From NCBI RefSeq assembly GCF_001431465.1, contig NZ_LDJJ01000037.1, positions 1 to 64,000 on the forward strand: a DNA stretch of 64,000 nucleotides. The letters run 5' to 3'. Below, piece by piece: positions 36,221 to 46,856 of this stretch. The notes under the pieces were generated by a model, which was not told where the DNA came from, did not search any database, and saw nothing but the letters and a program-made list of their open reading frames with translations. Each line of letters opens with the position of its first letter. The first letter of the stretch is position 1. This DNA is from Stenotrophomonas terrae. GTDB lineage: Bacteria; Pseudomonadota; Gammaproteobacteria; Xanthomonadales; Xanthomonadaceae. A program made the translations under genes and the position numbers.

Positions 36221-37353
36221 CGAATGCGGTACTCCGCGCGGCGGTTGCCGCTGTTCTGGTCCGTGCTTGCATCGGTATCGTCCTCGTCCACCGCCCCGAC
36301 CGGCTGCAGGGCTGCGTCGCGGCCGAGCATGCGGTTGAAGCCAGGCAGGCCGCTCATCAATTCGACATCCAGTTCCAACCGGTCGCCCGAGGCCTGGATC
36401 GGCATGATCGACTTGACCACCGCCACGCTCTGCAGGGTAGCCGCCAGCCGCAGATAGTCGTCAGCGCTGCGAATGCCGCTGACCACGATCCGGTAGACAC
36501 CGGCCGCGCCGGCCACCGGCGCCTTGGCATAGCGCTTGACCAGCGCATCGGCGGCGCCATCGGCACCGCCTACCATCGCCCGCCGCGCATCACCGTCGGT
36601 GGTGGTCCAGCGCGACAGCTCACGGCCATTGTCGACAAACACCCAGTCGGCAACCCAGCCGCCGCCCTTGCCGCGGTACAACTTGCCCATCAGCTGCATC
36701 GGCGGCGAATAACGGGCCGAGGCCCGCGCCACCGCTGCGGTGTCCTGGCGCCAGATCGCGCCAACCAGGGCCTGCTCGGCGGCGCCGCCGGCCGGCAGGC
36801 CCAGCTTGAAGCCGCGCTCGACCGCCCGATCCAGCAAAGGCCGCGCCGCATTGGACTGTGGCACCCCGACCAGGCGCGGGCCGCTGCCATCATCGATGGC
36901 CAGCCACACCACCGGCTTTGGACGCGGCTGCGGCCACACCGGCAGGCCCAGCGCGGCGACCAGCCCATCCACGTCGTCCTGGCGGAAACGCGCCACCAGC
37001 ATGGTCCGGAAGCTGGGCGCGCCGCTGGCGCTGACGCTCTGGTCCTGGCGGTAGTCGTAGCTCTCGACCATGTCCTTGGCGCTGCGCAGGGCCTGCGCGA
37101 CACCCGGCCGCGCCAAGGCGCTGCGGTCGCCCGACAGCTTGGCCAGCACCGCGCCCAGCGCACGCGCCAGCCCGCCGCTGCGATCGGCCTCGCTTTGGCT
37201 GTTGACCGGCACCTCGGCCTCGTAGGCACTACGGGCGCCGGCTACGTCCCCTTCGGTACGCATGCCGGACGACTGTGCCTGCACCAATGAAATGGGCAGA
37301 CAGAGCGCCAGAAACAGGATTGTGACCAGGCTGCGGCGCATTGAAATTTCCAT
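36217..37353 (-). CDS. DUF2066 exported protein
   Basis: A 378-residue protein of unknown function with an N-terminal signal peptide (hydrophobic to about A27, SLVQAQS) and a DUF2066 domain. It is well conserved at this place in gammaproteobacteria: upstream of a PerM-like permease and hda, and divergent from purM. The C-terminal about 50 residues are polar and low-complexity. ATG at 37341 is an alternative start. No catalytic residues are evident, and its function is not established. Confidence 0.88.
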   Translation of the reverse strand: MEISMRRSLVTILFLALCLPISLVQAQSSGMRTEGDVAGARSAYEAEVPVNSQSEADRSGGLARALGAVLAKLSGDRSALARPGVAQALRSAKDMVESYDYRQDQSVSASGAPSFRTMLVARFRQDDVDGLVAALGLPVWPQPRPKPVVWLAIDDGSGPRLVGVPQSNAARPLLDRAVERGFKLGLPAGGAAEQALVGAIWRQDTAAVARASARYSPPMQLMGKLYRGKGGGWVADWVFVDNGRELSRWTTTDGDARRAMVGGADGAADALVKRYAKAPVAGAAGVYRIVVSGIRSADDYLRLAATLQSVAVVKSIMPIQASGDRLELDVELMSGLPGFNRMLGRDAALQPVGAVDEDDTDASTDQNSGNRRAEYRIR

Positions 37354-37450
37354 TGCTCGACGATTCCGGAGGGAATTGTTGCCCGAATGGGGCCTTCACG
37401 CCAACGTGGCCTGTTAAAATCGCCCGTTCACCCCGCCAGTGCAGCCGCCC

Positions 37451-38509
37451 GTGACCAGCCCCTCGACCTCTGCCAACTCCCCCCTGACCTACCGTGACGC
37501 CGGTGTCGACATCGACGCAGGCAACGAACTGGTCGAGCGCATCAAGCCGCTGGTAAAGCGCAGCTTCCGCCCGGAGGTGATGGGCGGACTCGGCGGCTTC
37601 GGCGCCTTGTTCGACCTCTCCAACAAGTACCGCGAGCCGGTCCTGGTGTCCGGCACCGACGGCGTCGGCACCAAGCTGAAGCTGGCACAACAGCTGGGCC
37701 GGCATGACACGATCGGCATCGATCTGGTCGCCATGTGCGTCAACGACGTGCTGGTGCAAGGTGCTGAACCGCTGTTCTTCCTGGATTATTTCGCCACCGG
37801 CAAGCTCGACATCGACACCGCTGCGGCCGTGGTCGGCGGCATCGCCAATGGCTGCACCGAGGCCGGTTGCGCGCTGATCGGCGGCGAAACCGCTGAAATG
37901 CCCGACATGTACGCCCCGGGCGAATACGACCTGGCCGGCTTCACCGTCGCCGGCGTTGAAAAGAGCGAACTGAAGGACGGCTCGGCCGTTGCCCTGGGCG
38001 ACGTGCTGATCGGCATTGCCTCCTCCGGCCCGCACTCCAACGGTTATTCGCTGGTCCGCCGCATCTATGAGCGCGCCGGCAGCCCGGCCGAGCTGGTGCT
38101 GGAAGACGGCGTCAAGCTGGTCGATGCGCTGATGGCGCCGACCCGCCTGTACGTCAAGCCGATCCTGTCGCTGCTCAAGACCCACGGCGCGGCCGTCCAC
38201 GGCATGGCCCACGTCACCGGCGGCGGCCTGACCGAAAACATCATCCGCGTGGTGCCCGAAGGCCTGGGCCTGAACATCGACGCCAGCAGCTGGACGCTGC
38301 CGCCGGTGTTCCAGTGGCTGCAGCGCGAAGGCAATGTGGCCAACAGCGAAATGTGGCGCACCTTCAACTGCGGCATCGGTTTCGTGCTGCTGGTGCCGGC
38401 CGACCAGGTTGCCGCCATCAACGGCACGTTGGATACGCTGGGCCTGGCGCATTGGCAGATTGGTGAAGTGGTGGCTGAAAACGGCGCTGAACGCGTCCAC
38501 ATCGGCTGA
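37451..38509 (+). CDS. purM: Phosphoribosylformylglycinamidine cyclo-ligase
   Basis: A 352-residue AIR synthetase, step five of de novo purine synthesis. Family segments are [70 protein letters not shown], and [16 protein letters not shown] at 37451 was taken as start; GTG at 37439 is also in frame and neither has a strong ribosome-binding site. It is divergent from the DUF2066 gene and followed 12 bases later by a DUF2238 gene and purN. Confidence 0.96.
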   Translation: MTSPSTSANSPLTYRDAGVDIDAGNELVERIKPLVKRSFRPEVMGGLGGFGALFDLSNKYREPVLVSGTDGVGTKLKLAQQLGRHDTIGIDLVAMCVNDVLVQGAEPLFFLDYFATGKLDIDTAAAVVGGIANGCTEAGCALIGGETAEMPDMYAPGEYDLAGFTVAGVEKSELKDGSAVALGDVLIGIASSGPHSNGYSLVRRIYERAGSPAELVLEDGVKLVDALMAPTRLYVKPILSLLKTHGAAVHGMAHVTGGGLTENIIRVVPEGLGLNIDASSWTLPPVFQWLQREGNVANSEMWRTFNCGIGFVLLVPADQVAAINGTLDTLGLAHWQIGEVVAENGAERVHIG

Positions 38510-38521
38510 GCCAACGCCTCC

Positions 38522-39130
38522 ATGACAGCCGCCAAGAAGGCAGCCTTCATCGGCGTGCTTGTTGTATTCGCGCTTACCTGGATCAAACCGCTATGGCCTG
38601 TGGAACAGGCCCTGCACAGCTCGCTGACCGTGCTCGGCCTGCTCGCGCTGTGGTGGGTGGACCGCCGCTGGCCACTGGGCAATGGCGCCTTCATCGCCAT
38701 CTGCGGCTTCATCCTGCTGCATTGCATCGGCGCGCGTTGGCTGTACTCCAATATTCCCTATGACCAATGGGCGCAGGCGCTGTTTGGCTGGTCGCCGAAC
38801 GCCGCCTTCGGCTGGGAACGCAATCACTTCGACCGGCTGATCCACCTGCTGTACGGCATCTGCTTCACGCCGGCTTTGACCCAGCTGGCCCGCCGCACCT
38901 GGCCGGCGCTACGCGTTGGCCAAGCCTTCACCTTGGCGGTGATGACCATCATGTGCACCAGCTTGGCCTACGAATGGCTGGAATGGGGTATCGCTCTGGC
39001 CCTGTCGCCGGAAGCGGCCGAGGCCTACAACGGCCAGCAGGGCGACATCTGGGATGCGCATGCCGACATGCTGCTGGCCACCCTCGGCAGCCTGGCGCTG
39101 TGGCCACTGCTGCGGAAATCCCGCGCATGA
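38522..39130 (+). CDS. DUF2238 (YjdF-like) membrane protein
   Basis: A 202-residue inner-membrane protein with five to six helices. DUF2238 signatures are HCIGARWLYSNIPYD, FGWERNHFDRLIHLLYG, SLAYEWLEW and GDIWDAHADMLLATLG; the conserved acidic and histidine residues suggest metal or proton chemistry, but no function is known. It lies between purM (12 bases) and purN (4-base overlap), so it is co-transcribed with purine biosynthesis. Confidence 0.9.
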   Translation: MTAAKKAAFIGVLVVFALTWIKPLWPVEQALHSSLTVLGLLALWWVDRRWPLGNGAFIAICGFILLHCIGARWLYSNIPYDQWAQALFGWSPNAAFGWERNHFDRLIHLLYGICFTPALTQLARRTWPALRVGQAFTLAVMTIMCTSLAYEWLEWGIALALSPEAAEAYNGQQGDIWDAHADMLLATLGSLALWPLLRKSRA

Positions 39131-39786
39131 GTGAGCTGCCCCGCCTCGCCGTGCTTGCCTCCGGGCGCGGCAGCAACCTGCAGTGCCTGCTCGATGCGAT
39201 TGCCGCAGGCCAGCTGGATGCACGGATTGTCGGGGTGTTCTCCGACAAACCCGCGGCTGCCGCCCTGGACAAGGTGGCACCCGAGCAGCGCTGGGCCCGC
39301 TCGCCCAAGGACTTCGCCGACCGCGAAGCCTTTGACGATGCACTGGCCGACGCCCTGGCCGCCAGCCAGCCGGACTGGATCCTCTGCGCCGGCTATATGC
39401 GCATCCTCGGTGCCCACTTCGTGCAGCGCTTCAACGGCCGCCTGATCAATATCCACCCGTCCCTGCTGCCGCTGCACAAAGGCCTGCATACCCATGCCCA
39501 GGCAATTGCCGGCGGCCATGCCGAACACGGGGCCAGCGTGCATTTCGTGGTGCCTGAACTGGATGCCGGCGCGGTGATCGCCCAGGCCCGTGTACCAGTG
39601 CTGCCCGACGACAGTGCCGAAACACTGGCCAAGCGCGTTCTGGCGGTCGAACACCCGCTGCTGCTGGCCAGCGTTCAGCTGCTGGCCGCCGGGCGTCTGG
39701 CTGAACGCGGCGGCGTGGTTCAATTCGACGGTCAGTCCCTGTTTAGTCCGCTGCGCCTAGATTCCGCCGGAACCCTCCAGCGCTGA
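39127..39786 (+). CDS. purN: Phosphoribosylglycinamide formyltransferase
   Basis: A 219-residue GAR transformylase using 10-formyltetrahydrofolate, step three of purine synthesis. The N-terminal LASGRGSNLQCLLDAI binds the phosphoribosyl group, and the catalytic region NIHPSLLPLHKGLHTH and GASVHFVVPELDAG carry the conserved Asn, His and Asp. The start ATG overlaps the stop of the DUF2238 gene by 4 bases; the open frame extends upstream but has no supporting homologous sequence. Confidence 0.95.
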   Translation: MSELPRLAVLASGRGSNLQCLLDAIAAGQLDARIVGVFSDKPAAAALDKVAPEQRWARSPKDFADREAFDDALADALAASQPDWILCAGYMRILGAHFVQRFNGRLINIHPSLLPLHKGLHTHAQAIAGGHAEHGASVHFVVPELDAGAVIAQARVPVLPDDSAETLAKRVLAVEHPLLLASVQLLAAGRLAERGGVVQFDGQSLFSPLRLDSAGTLQR

Positions 39787-39849
39787 TCCGCACATGCTGC
39801 TGATGTGTGGTTTGGCATGATCTTCCCTTTCTTCTGCCCTCATACCCGC

Positions 39850-40632
39850 ATGGCCATAGCGCTTTTCAAACCAATGGTTTTGACCGCACTGCTGGTATCG
39901 GCCCTGGGCCATGCCCAGGAAGCGCCCGCACCTGCGCAGGCCGCCGTTGCGCCGGCCTTGCCGGCGCTGGAGTGGACCCCGCCCGCATTGGAACCGTTCG
40001 TCGCCACCTACCAGGCCCTGTACAAGGGCAAGGAAGCCGGCGATGCCACCTTGCGCGTGGTCCACAGCAGCGAGGCACAGTGGCGGGTGGACATGGCGGT
40101 ACGCGGCAGACGCGGCTTTGCCAGCATCCTCGGGCTGAACATCGAGCAGAGCACGGTCTTCAACAATGAAGGCAGCGTGTACACGCCACTGAGCCAGAGC
40201 ACGGTCAAAAAAGCCCTGTTCATGGGCAAGAAAGTCACCGGCGTCTATAACTGGCAGGCAGGTACCGCGCAGTGGCAGGGCGATCTGAAGGAAGAGCGGC
40301 AACGGCCCATTCCGTTGCAGCGCGGCGACCAGAGTGCCTTGCTGTTGAACCTGTCCCTGATGCGCGATGCGCGCCCGGGTCAGGCCCTGCAGTACCGCTA
40401 TGTCGATGTCGGCCGTGTGCGTCAGTACGAGTATCGCGCCGCCGACACCACCGAAAACGTACAGGTGGGTGATCTCAGCTATGACGCCTTGCGGGTCTAC
40501 CGCACCAATGGCGGCAATGATGAAACCATCCTGTGGATTGCCAACGGCGTACCGACGCCGGTGCGCATCCTGCAACGCAAAGATGGGCAGGACGAGATCG
40601 ACCTGCGCCTGATCGAATATCAAGGAGCCTGA
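39850..40632 (+). CDS. DUF3108 exported protein
   Basis: A 260-residue protein with a signal peptide ending near A18-Q (ALGHAQ) and a DUF3108 domain, probably a beta-rich periplasmic protein. Segments FVATYQALYKGKEAGDATLRV and VPTPVRILQRKDGQDEIDL mark the domain ends. A second DUF3108 gene follows after only 2 bases and shares the same layout, so the two arose by tandem duplication and form an operon downstream of purN. Function is unknown. An upstream in-frame ATG at 39823 is less likely because the signal peptide starts best at 39850. Confidence 0.88.
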   Translation: MAIALFKPMVLTALLVSALGHAQEAPAPAQAAVAPALPALEWTPPALEPFVATYQALYKGKEAGDATLRVVHSSEAQWRVDMAVRGRRGFASILGLNIEQSTVFNNEGSVYTPLSQSTVKKALFMGKKVTGVYNWQAGTAQWQGDLKEERQRPIPLQRGDQSALLLNLSLMRDARPGQALQYRYVDVGRVRQYEYRAADTTENVQVGDLSYDALRVYRTNGGNDETILWIANGVPTPVRILQRKDGQDEIDLRLIEYQGA

Positions 40633-40634
40633 GC

Positions 40635-41318
40635 ATGAAGCATTCCCGTCGCCCCCTGCGTTTCCTCGCCGCCGCCGCGTTGACCGTGGCCAGCTTGCCG
40701 GCGTTGGCGATTGAGCCGTTCACCGCCAATTACCAGGCCAGCTACATGGGCATGCAGGCCAACGGCGTGATGACGGTCGCTCCGGCCGGTAACAACCAAT
40801 GGCGTTACAGCCTGCAGATCAAGAACCCGATGGCCGATCTGAGCCAGGCAACCGTATTTGACGAGCACGGCGGCAAACTGCGCCCGCTCAGCAGCCACGA
40901 TCGTTCGGTGGTGCTGATCAAGCGCAAGCAGGTGGACGCGCGTTATGACTGGACCAGCAACCAGGCCACCTGGACCGGCGATGTGAAACCCGAGCGCGCC
41001 GGCCCGATCCGCCTGCAGAACGGCGACATGGACGCCTTGCTGATCAACCTGGCGATCGCCCGCGACGTCAGCGACGGCAAGCCCTTGAACTACCGCATGG
41101 TCGACGATGGCCGCATCAAGCCGATGACTTACCGGGTGATCGGCAAGGAAACCATGACCATTGCCGGCAAGCAGCAGGAAGCCACCAAGGTTTCGCGCGT
41201 GGACGGCAACAAGGAACAGATCGCCTGGATCGTCCCCGGCATGCCGGTACCGGCACGCCTGCTGCAGCGTGAAAACGGCCAGGACGCCCTGGACCTGACC
41301 ATCAAGTCGATCCAGTAA
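40635..41318 (+). CDS. DUF3108 exported protein (tandem paralogue)
   Basis: A 227-residue protein with signal peptide (ending near ASLPALA, about residue 22) and a DUF3108 domain, paralogous to the gene just upstream: compare FTANYQASYMGMQANGVMTV with the corresponding start of the neighbour, and the shared ending PxPxRLLQRENGQDALDL. The ATG follows AGGAGCCTGAGC, giving a good ribosome-binding site inside the upstream stop region. A role in the envelope is inferred from export only. Confidence 0.88.
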   Translation: MKHSRRPLRFLAAAALTVASLPALAIEPFTANYQASYMGMQANGVMTVAPAGNNQWRYSLQIKNPMADLSQATVFDEHGGKLRPLSSHDRSVVLIKRKQVDARYDWTSNQATWTGDVKPERAGPIRLQNGDMDALLINLAIARDVSDGKPLNYRMVDDGRIKPMTYRVIGKETMTIAGKQQEATKVSRVDGNKEQIAWIVPGMPVPARLLQRENGQDALDLTIKSIQ

Positions 41319-41331
41319 GCCCGAGGTGGAG

Positions 41332-41865
41332 GTAGTGCCGAGCCATGCTCGGCAAGGGGCTTAACCAGAAGCGGTGAAGCTCCCCCTCCCCAGCCCTCCC
41401 CTTCGCTGCGCGAAAGGGAGGGAGCAGGTAGTGCCGAGCCATGCTCGGCAATGGGGCTCTACCGGTAACGCCTCTGCCGAGCATGGCTCGGCACTACAGA
41501 AGACGCGCATTGTAGGAGCGGCGTAAGCCGCGAAGCTGAAGCTGCGTCAGCGCGCGAAGAGCTTACCCCCTCCCCAACCCTCCCCTTCGCTGCGCGCAAG
41601 GGAGGGAGCAGGTAGTGCCGAGCCATGCTCGGCAAGGGGGCTCTACCGGTAAAGCCTCTGCCGAGCATGGCTCGGCACTACAGAAGACGCGCATTGTGGG
41701 AGCGGCGTAAGCCGCGAAGCTGAAGCTGCGTCAGCGCGCGAAGAGCTACCCCTCCCCAACCCTCCCCTTCGCTACGCGAAAGGGAGGGAGCAGGTAGTGC
41801 CGAGCCATGCTCGGCAATGGGCTCTGCCGGTAACGCCTCTGCCGAGCATGGCTCGGCACTACAGT
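41332..41865. repeat. Compound repeat array, about 183-bp period
   Basis: Unit starts are at 41428, 41612 and 41794 (spacings 184 and 182), with a partial lead copy at 41332. Each unit strings together a forward and an inverted GTAGTGCCGAGCCATGCTCG REP, a GTAGGAGCGGCGTAAGCCGC element and a CCCTCCCCTTCGC element, so three unrelated repeat families have been amplified as one block. The 41319-41873 gap holds no gene. Confidence 0.93.
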
Positions 41866-41873
41866 GGCTACGC

Positions 41874-43492
<1,619 letters not shown>

Positions 43493-43723
43493 TCAGCCGG
43501 CTTCACCCGGGGTAATGGTTTTCAGCGCCAAGGCGTGGATCGCCCCGCCCATCAAGTCGCCCAGCGTCGCATACACCATGCGGTGGCGCGCCAACGGCAG
43601 CTTGCCGGCAAATGCCTCACAGACCACCGTGGCCTCGAAGTGCACCCCGTCGTCGCCCTGCACGTCGGCGCGGGCGCCCGGCAGGCCGGCTTCGATCAGA
43701 TTTCGGATGGTCTCGGCGTCCAA
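43493..43723 (-). CDS. ibaG: BolA family protein IbaG
   Basis: A 76-residue BolA/IbaG-type protein that with monothiol glutaredoxins binds iron-sulfur clusters. Segments LIEAGLPGARADVQG, DGVHFEATVVCEAF and LPLARHRMVYATLGD cover the BolA fold, with a conserved histidine (ARHRMVY) and a cysteine (VVCEAF) that may ligate the cluster. It lies directly upstream of murA, as yrbA/ibaG does in E. coli. Confidence 0.93.
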   Translation of the reverse strand: MDAETIRNLIEAGLPGARADVQGDDGVHFEATVVCEAFAGKLPLARHRMVYATLGDLMGGAIHALALKTITPGEAG

Positions 43724-43775
43724 AGCGCTTTCCTAATAAAATGAACCCCCATTCTACTATCCGAGTGGCATCCGT

Positions 43776-44777
43776 ATGGCTGCTTCCCCGCTTTCCCTGG
43801 ATACATTGCGCGACGCCGACCTGGTGGCCAGTGGTCATCGTGTGTTCGAGATCGAGCGCGACGAGCTGGACCGGGTGGGTGGCCGCATCGGCGCCGAATT
43901 CGCCGCTGCCTGCCGCCTGGTACTGGCTTCGCGCGGCCGCGTGGTCACCACCGGCATGGGCAAATCCGGGCATATCGCGCGCAAGATCGCCGCAACCCTG
44001 GCCTCCACCGGCACGCCGTCGTTCTATGTGCACCCGGGCGAAGCCGGGCATGGCGATCTGGGCATGATCACCGAAGATGACGTGGTCTTGGCGCTGTCCT
44101 ATTCCGGTGAATCGGACGAGGTGCTGACCCTGCTGCCGGTGTTCAAGCGCCAGGGCAACCCGCTGATTTCCATGACCGGCCGGCCGCAATCGAGCCTGGC
44201 ACTGGCTGCCGACGTGCATCTGGACGTGAATGTGGACCATGAAGCCTGCCCTCTGGCACTGGCCCCGACCTCCAGCACCACCGCCTCGTTGGCGATGGGC
44301 GACGCGCTGGCCGTGGCCCTGCTGGATGCACGCGGCTTCACCGCCGATGATTTTGCCCGCTCGCACCCGGCCGGCAGCCTTGGCCGGCGCCTGCTGCTGC
44401 ACATCACCGATGTGATGCATTCAGGCGAAGATCTGCCCAGCGTCAGCGACGATGCCAGCCTCAGCGCGGCCTTGATGGAAATGAGCCGCAAGCGGCTGGG
44501 CATGACCGCCGTGGTCGATGCCCAGGGCAAGCTGGTGGGCCTGTTCACCGATGGCGATCTGCGCCGCGCCCTGGACACCGATCTGGACGTACGCACCGCC
44601 AGCATTGCCCAGGTGATGACCCGCAACCCGCGTACCATCGGCGCCGATCAGCTGGCCGCCGAAGCCGCGCGCCTGCTGGAAACCCACAAGATCAATGGTT
44701 TGATCGTGGTCGATGGCGATAACCACCCCGTCGGTGCCCTGAACATTCATGACCTGTTGCGGGCAAAAGTGGTTTAA
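43776..44777 (+). CDS. kdsD: Arabinose-5-phosphate isomerase
   Basis: A 333-residue KdsD (KpsF/GutQ family) converting ribulose-5-phosphate to arabinose-5-phosphate for Kdo synthesis. The N-terminal SIS domain shows TGMGKSGHIARKIAATL, HPGEAGHGDLGMI and LSYSGESDEVL; two CBS domains follow (about 210-265 and 275-333). It begins the LPS operon kdsD-kdsC-lptC-lptA-lptB and is divergent from ibaG-murA across 52 bases. Confidence 0.96.
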   Translation: MAASPLSLDTLRDADLVASGHRVFEIERDELDRVGGRIGAEFAAACRLVLASRGRVVTTGMGKSGHIARKIAATLASTGTPSFYVHPGEAGHGDLGMITEDDVVLALSYSGESDEVLTLLPVFKRQGNPLISMTGRPQSSLALAADVHLDVNVDHEACPLALAPTSSTTASLAMGDALAVALLDARGFTADDFARSHPAGSLGRRLLLHITDVMHSGEDLPSVSDDASLSAALMEMSRKRLGMTAVVDAQGKLVGLFTDGDLRRALDTDLDVRTASIAQVMTRNPRTIGADQLAAEAARLLETHKINGLIVVDGDNHPVGALNIHDLLRAKVV

Positions 44778-44839
44778 ACCCCGCACAATCAACGGTCTCG
44801 GGCCAAGGCCCGACCTGCCGCAACGGATACTGCCTACCA

Positions 44840-45385
44840 ATGCCCTACTCGCCGCTCGCGCTTTTCCCCGCCAATCTGCACGCCACCGCCAGCGCCATCC
44901 GCCTGGCCTGCTTTGACGTGGACGGCACCCTGACCGACGGCCGGCTGTTCTATGACCATGCCGGCAACGAGAGCAAGGCCTATTACGTGCAGGACGGTCT
45001 GGGCCTGAAACTGCTGCAGCAGCACGGCATCCACCCGGTACTGATCACCGCCCGCAACAGCTTGTCGGCGCAGCGCCGAGGCGCTGATCTGGGCATCGAT
45101 ACGCAGATTGCAGTGGGCGACAAGCTGGCCAGCGTGCGCGCCCTGTGCGAGCAGCACGGCATCGGCCTGGACCAGGTCGCCTTCATGGGCGATGACCTGC
45201 CCGACCTGGCCCCGCTATGTGCGGTAGGCCTGGCGGTGGCACCGGGCGATGCCCATCCGTGGATTGCCGAACGCGTGCATTGGCAAACCCGCGCCCAGGG
45301 CGGCCGTGGCGCAGCGCGCGAGCTATGTGACGTATTGCTGGCCGCGCAGGGCAAACTGGACGCGGTCCTGGCGAGGTTCTCCTGA
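44840..45385 (+). CDS. kdsC: 3-deoxy-D-manno-octulosonate 8-phosphate phosphatase
   Basis: A 181-residue C0-type HAD phosphatase producing free Kdo for lipopolysaccharide. The nucleophile motif is CFDVDGTLTDGRLFYD, motif II LLITARNS (in VLITARNS), and motif IV FMGDDLPDLAPL. It lacks a cap domain, consistent with the tetrameric KdsC. The stop overlaps the lptC start by one base (TGATG). Confidence 0.96.
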   Translation: MPYSPLALFPANLHATASAIRLACFDVDGTLTDGRLFYDHAGNESKAYYVQDGLGLKLLQQHGIHPVLITARNSLSAQRRGADLGIDTQIAVGDKLASVRALCEQHGIGLDQVAFMGDDLPDLAPLCAVGLAVAPGDAHPWIAERVHWQTRAQGGRGAARELCDVLLAAQGKLDAVLARFS

Positions 45386-45951
45386 TGAGTTGGCGTTCCA
45401 TTCTTGGTATCGGCCTGCTGCTGGCGGCCGTGCTCAGCGGTTGGTCGGCATGGCGCAACCGCACCAACACCGCGCCCTCCGCGGTGGAGGAAGGCAGTAC
45501 CGACTTCACCCTGACCGATTTCGAGATCGTCACCCTGGACAAGGAAGGCCACGAATCGGTCACCTTGCGCGCACCGTCAATGGCGCGCAGCCGTGCCGAC
45601 CAGACCTCGACCATCGACAAACCCCTGTTCCTGTTACCCGATGCGGCCGGACAGCATTGGGAACTGCGCGCCGATACCGGCTGGGTCAGCCCCAAGGGCG
45701 AAGAACTGCGCTTGCGCGGCAATGTCGCCGGCGACAGCCCGAAGGACGGCAAGACCCCGCCCACCACCTTCCGCACCGACGCATTGGACGTGTTGACCGA
45801 GCAGGATCTGGCGCGCACCGATGGCCGCGTCACCATGACACGCCCTGGCCTCAACCAAAGCGGCGTTGGATTCCAGACCAATCTTAAAACCAAGCAATAC
45901 TCCTTCCTTTCCCAGGCCAAGACCCGCTATGAACCCAATGCTGCCCGCTAA
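45385..45951 (+). CDS. lptC: LPS export protein LptC
   Basis: A 188-residue single-pass inner-membrane protein; N-terminal helix at about residues 4-21, periplasmic beta-jellyroll after it. LptC receives lipopolysaccharide from LptB2FG and passes it to LptA. Sequence conservation is low in this family, but position between kdsC and lptA, with a TGATG junction and a 23-base overlap with lptA, secures the call. Confidence 0.93.
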   Translation: MSWRSILGIGLLLAAVLSGWSAWRNRTNTAPSAVEEGSTDFTLTDFEIVTLDKEGHESVTLRAPSMARSRADQTSTIDKPLFLLPDAAGQHWELRADTGWVSPKGEELRLRGNVAGDSPKDGKTPPTTFRTDALDVLTEQDLARTDGRVTMTRPGLNQSGVGFQTNLKTKQYSFLSQAKTRYEPNAAR

Positions 45952-46444
45952 GCTCGCGTCGATCACCTTGCTCGTCGCCCTGCTCGCTCCCGGCCTTGCG
46001 TGGTCCAAGGCGTCGGACCGCAATCAGCCGATGAACATAGATGCAGGACAACAATCCGGCACGCTGGATGGAAATGGCAAAACCACCCTTTCACAGGGCG
46101 TGATCATCACCCAGGGAACACTGGAACTGCGTTCTGCCGAGGCTGAGCTGTACATGACCGATGGCGAGATTGTGCGCGCGGTTTTCATTGGCAAGCAGGC
46201 CCAGCTGAAGCAGCAGCTGGATGATGGCACCTGGATGAACGCTGTCGCTGACCGTATCGACTACGACATCAAAGCTGAGAACCTGACCTTGATCGGCAAC
46301 TACAAGGTTGAATCAGAGCGCGGCACCAACGCCGGCCAGCGCATGGTCTACAACACCCGTAGTGGCGCGATGCAGAGCGGTGGCGACGGCACCCGTGTAC
46401 GCACCGTGATTCAACCAAAATCCACGACGCCATCTACGAAATGA
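45929..46444 (+). CDS. lptA: Periplasmic LPS-transport protein LptA
   Basis: A 171-residue exported protein with signal peptide (hydrophobic to about LAWSKA, residue 26) and a single OstA/LptA beta-jellyroll domain (PMNIDAGQQSGTLDGNGKTT, GVIITQGTLEL). LptA oligomers bridge LptC and LptD for lipopolysaccharide transport. ATG at 45929 lies inside the end of lptC; ATG at 45938 is an alternative. The usual next gene lptB is displaced to 46857 by a small AT-richer gene. Confidence 0.93.
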   Translation: MNPMLPAKLASITLLVALLAPGLAWSKASDRNQPMNIDAGQQSGTLDGNGKTTLSQGVIITQGTLELRSAEAELYMTDGEIVRAVFIGKQAQLKQQLDDGTWMNAVADRIDYDIKAENLTLIGNYKVESERGTNAGQRMVYNTRSGAMQSGGDGTRVRTVIQPKSTTPSTK

Positions 46445-46545
46445 TCTTTTCCGCACTTCTCTTCATTGATCGCGAGTGAAATAAGGAATGTGCAAGCAGC
46501 AACCTGCGCTTGCACACCAATCCCTCGAATGCAAGGAAGATAAAC

Positions 46546-46740
46546 GTGAGAAAATTCACCTGTACTTATATAGCTGCAGTTATAGCTATCGGCTTTTCCT
46601 TTTCAGCCAATGCAAGGGAAACTGTAGTTGTCGGCGGAGTGGCGACCACCTGCGACAATAGTTGCGTGGTCAATGGCACCAAGGTTTCAGACAGCGCTGG
46701 CGGCAGGGTTCACGTTGTTTTTCTACCCAAACGCCAATAA
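46546..46740 (+). CDS. Small exported protein between lptA and lptB
   Basis: A 64-residue protein that I do not recognise. GTG start with the excellent ribosome-binding site AAGGAAG six bases upstream; signal peptide of about 21 residues (TYIAAVIAIGFSFSANA), leaving a mature chain of about 43 residues with two cysteines (TTCDNSCVV) close together, suitable for a disulfide. Its codons and flanks are visibly AT-richer than neighbouring genes, and it separates two genes that are usually adjacent, so it may be an acquired insertion. A hairpin follows at 46788. Confidence 0.6.
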   Translation: MRKFTCTYIAAVIAIGFSFSANARETVVVGGVATTCDNSCVVNGTKVSDSAGGRVHVVFLPKRQ

Positions 46741-46787
46741 TTCGGTCCAAACTGAGCTAGTCAAAACAGCTTGAACGATTGAAATGG

Positions 46788-46813
46788 CGGTCAGCGGAAC
46801 TGTTCGCTGACCG
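46788..46813. terminator. Hairpin before lptB
   Basis: CGGTCAGCG and CGCTGACCG form a 9-base perfect stem with the loop GAACTGTT. No T tract follows (TCTTGAG), so it is a weak terminator or RNA stability element between the small exported gene and lptB. Confidence 0.45.
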
Positions 46814-46856
46814 TCTTGAGTTACAAATCCCTATAAAACTGGAAATTCCACAGACA

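Noticed and set aside
46779..46856. Extended N terminus for LptB
   Set aside because: The extra 26 residues overlap a hairpin, have no LptB-like sequence and would make the protein longer than the family norm; ATG 46857 is correct.
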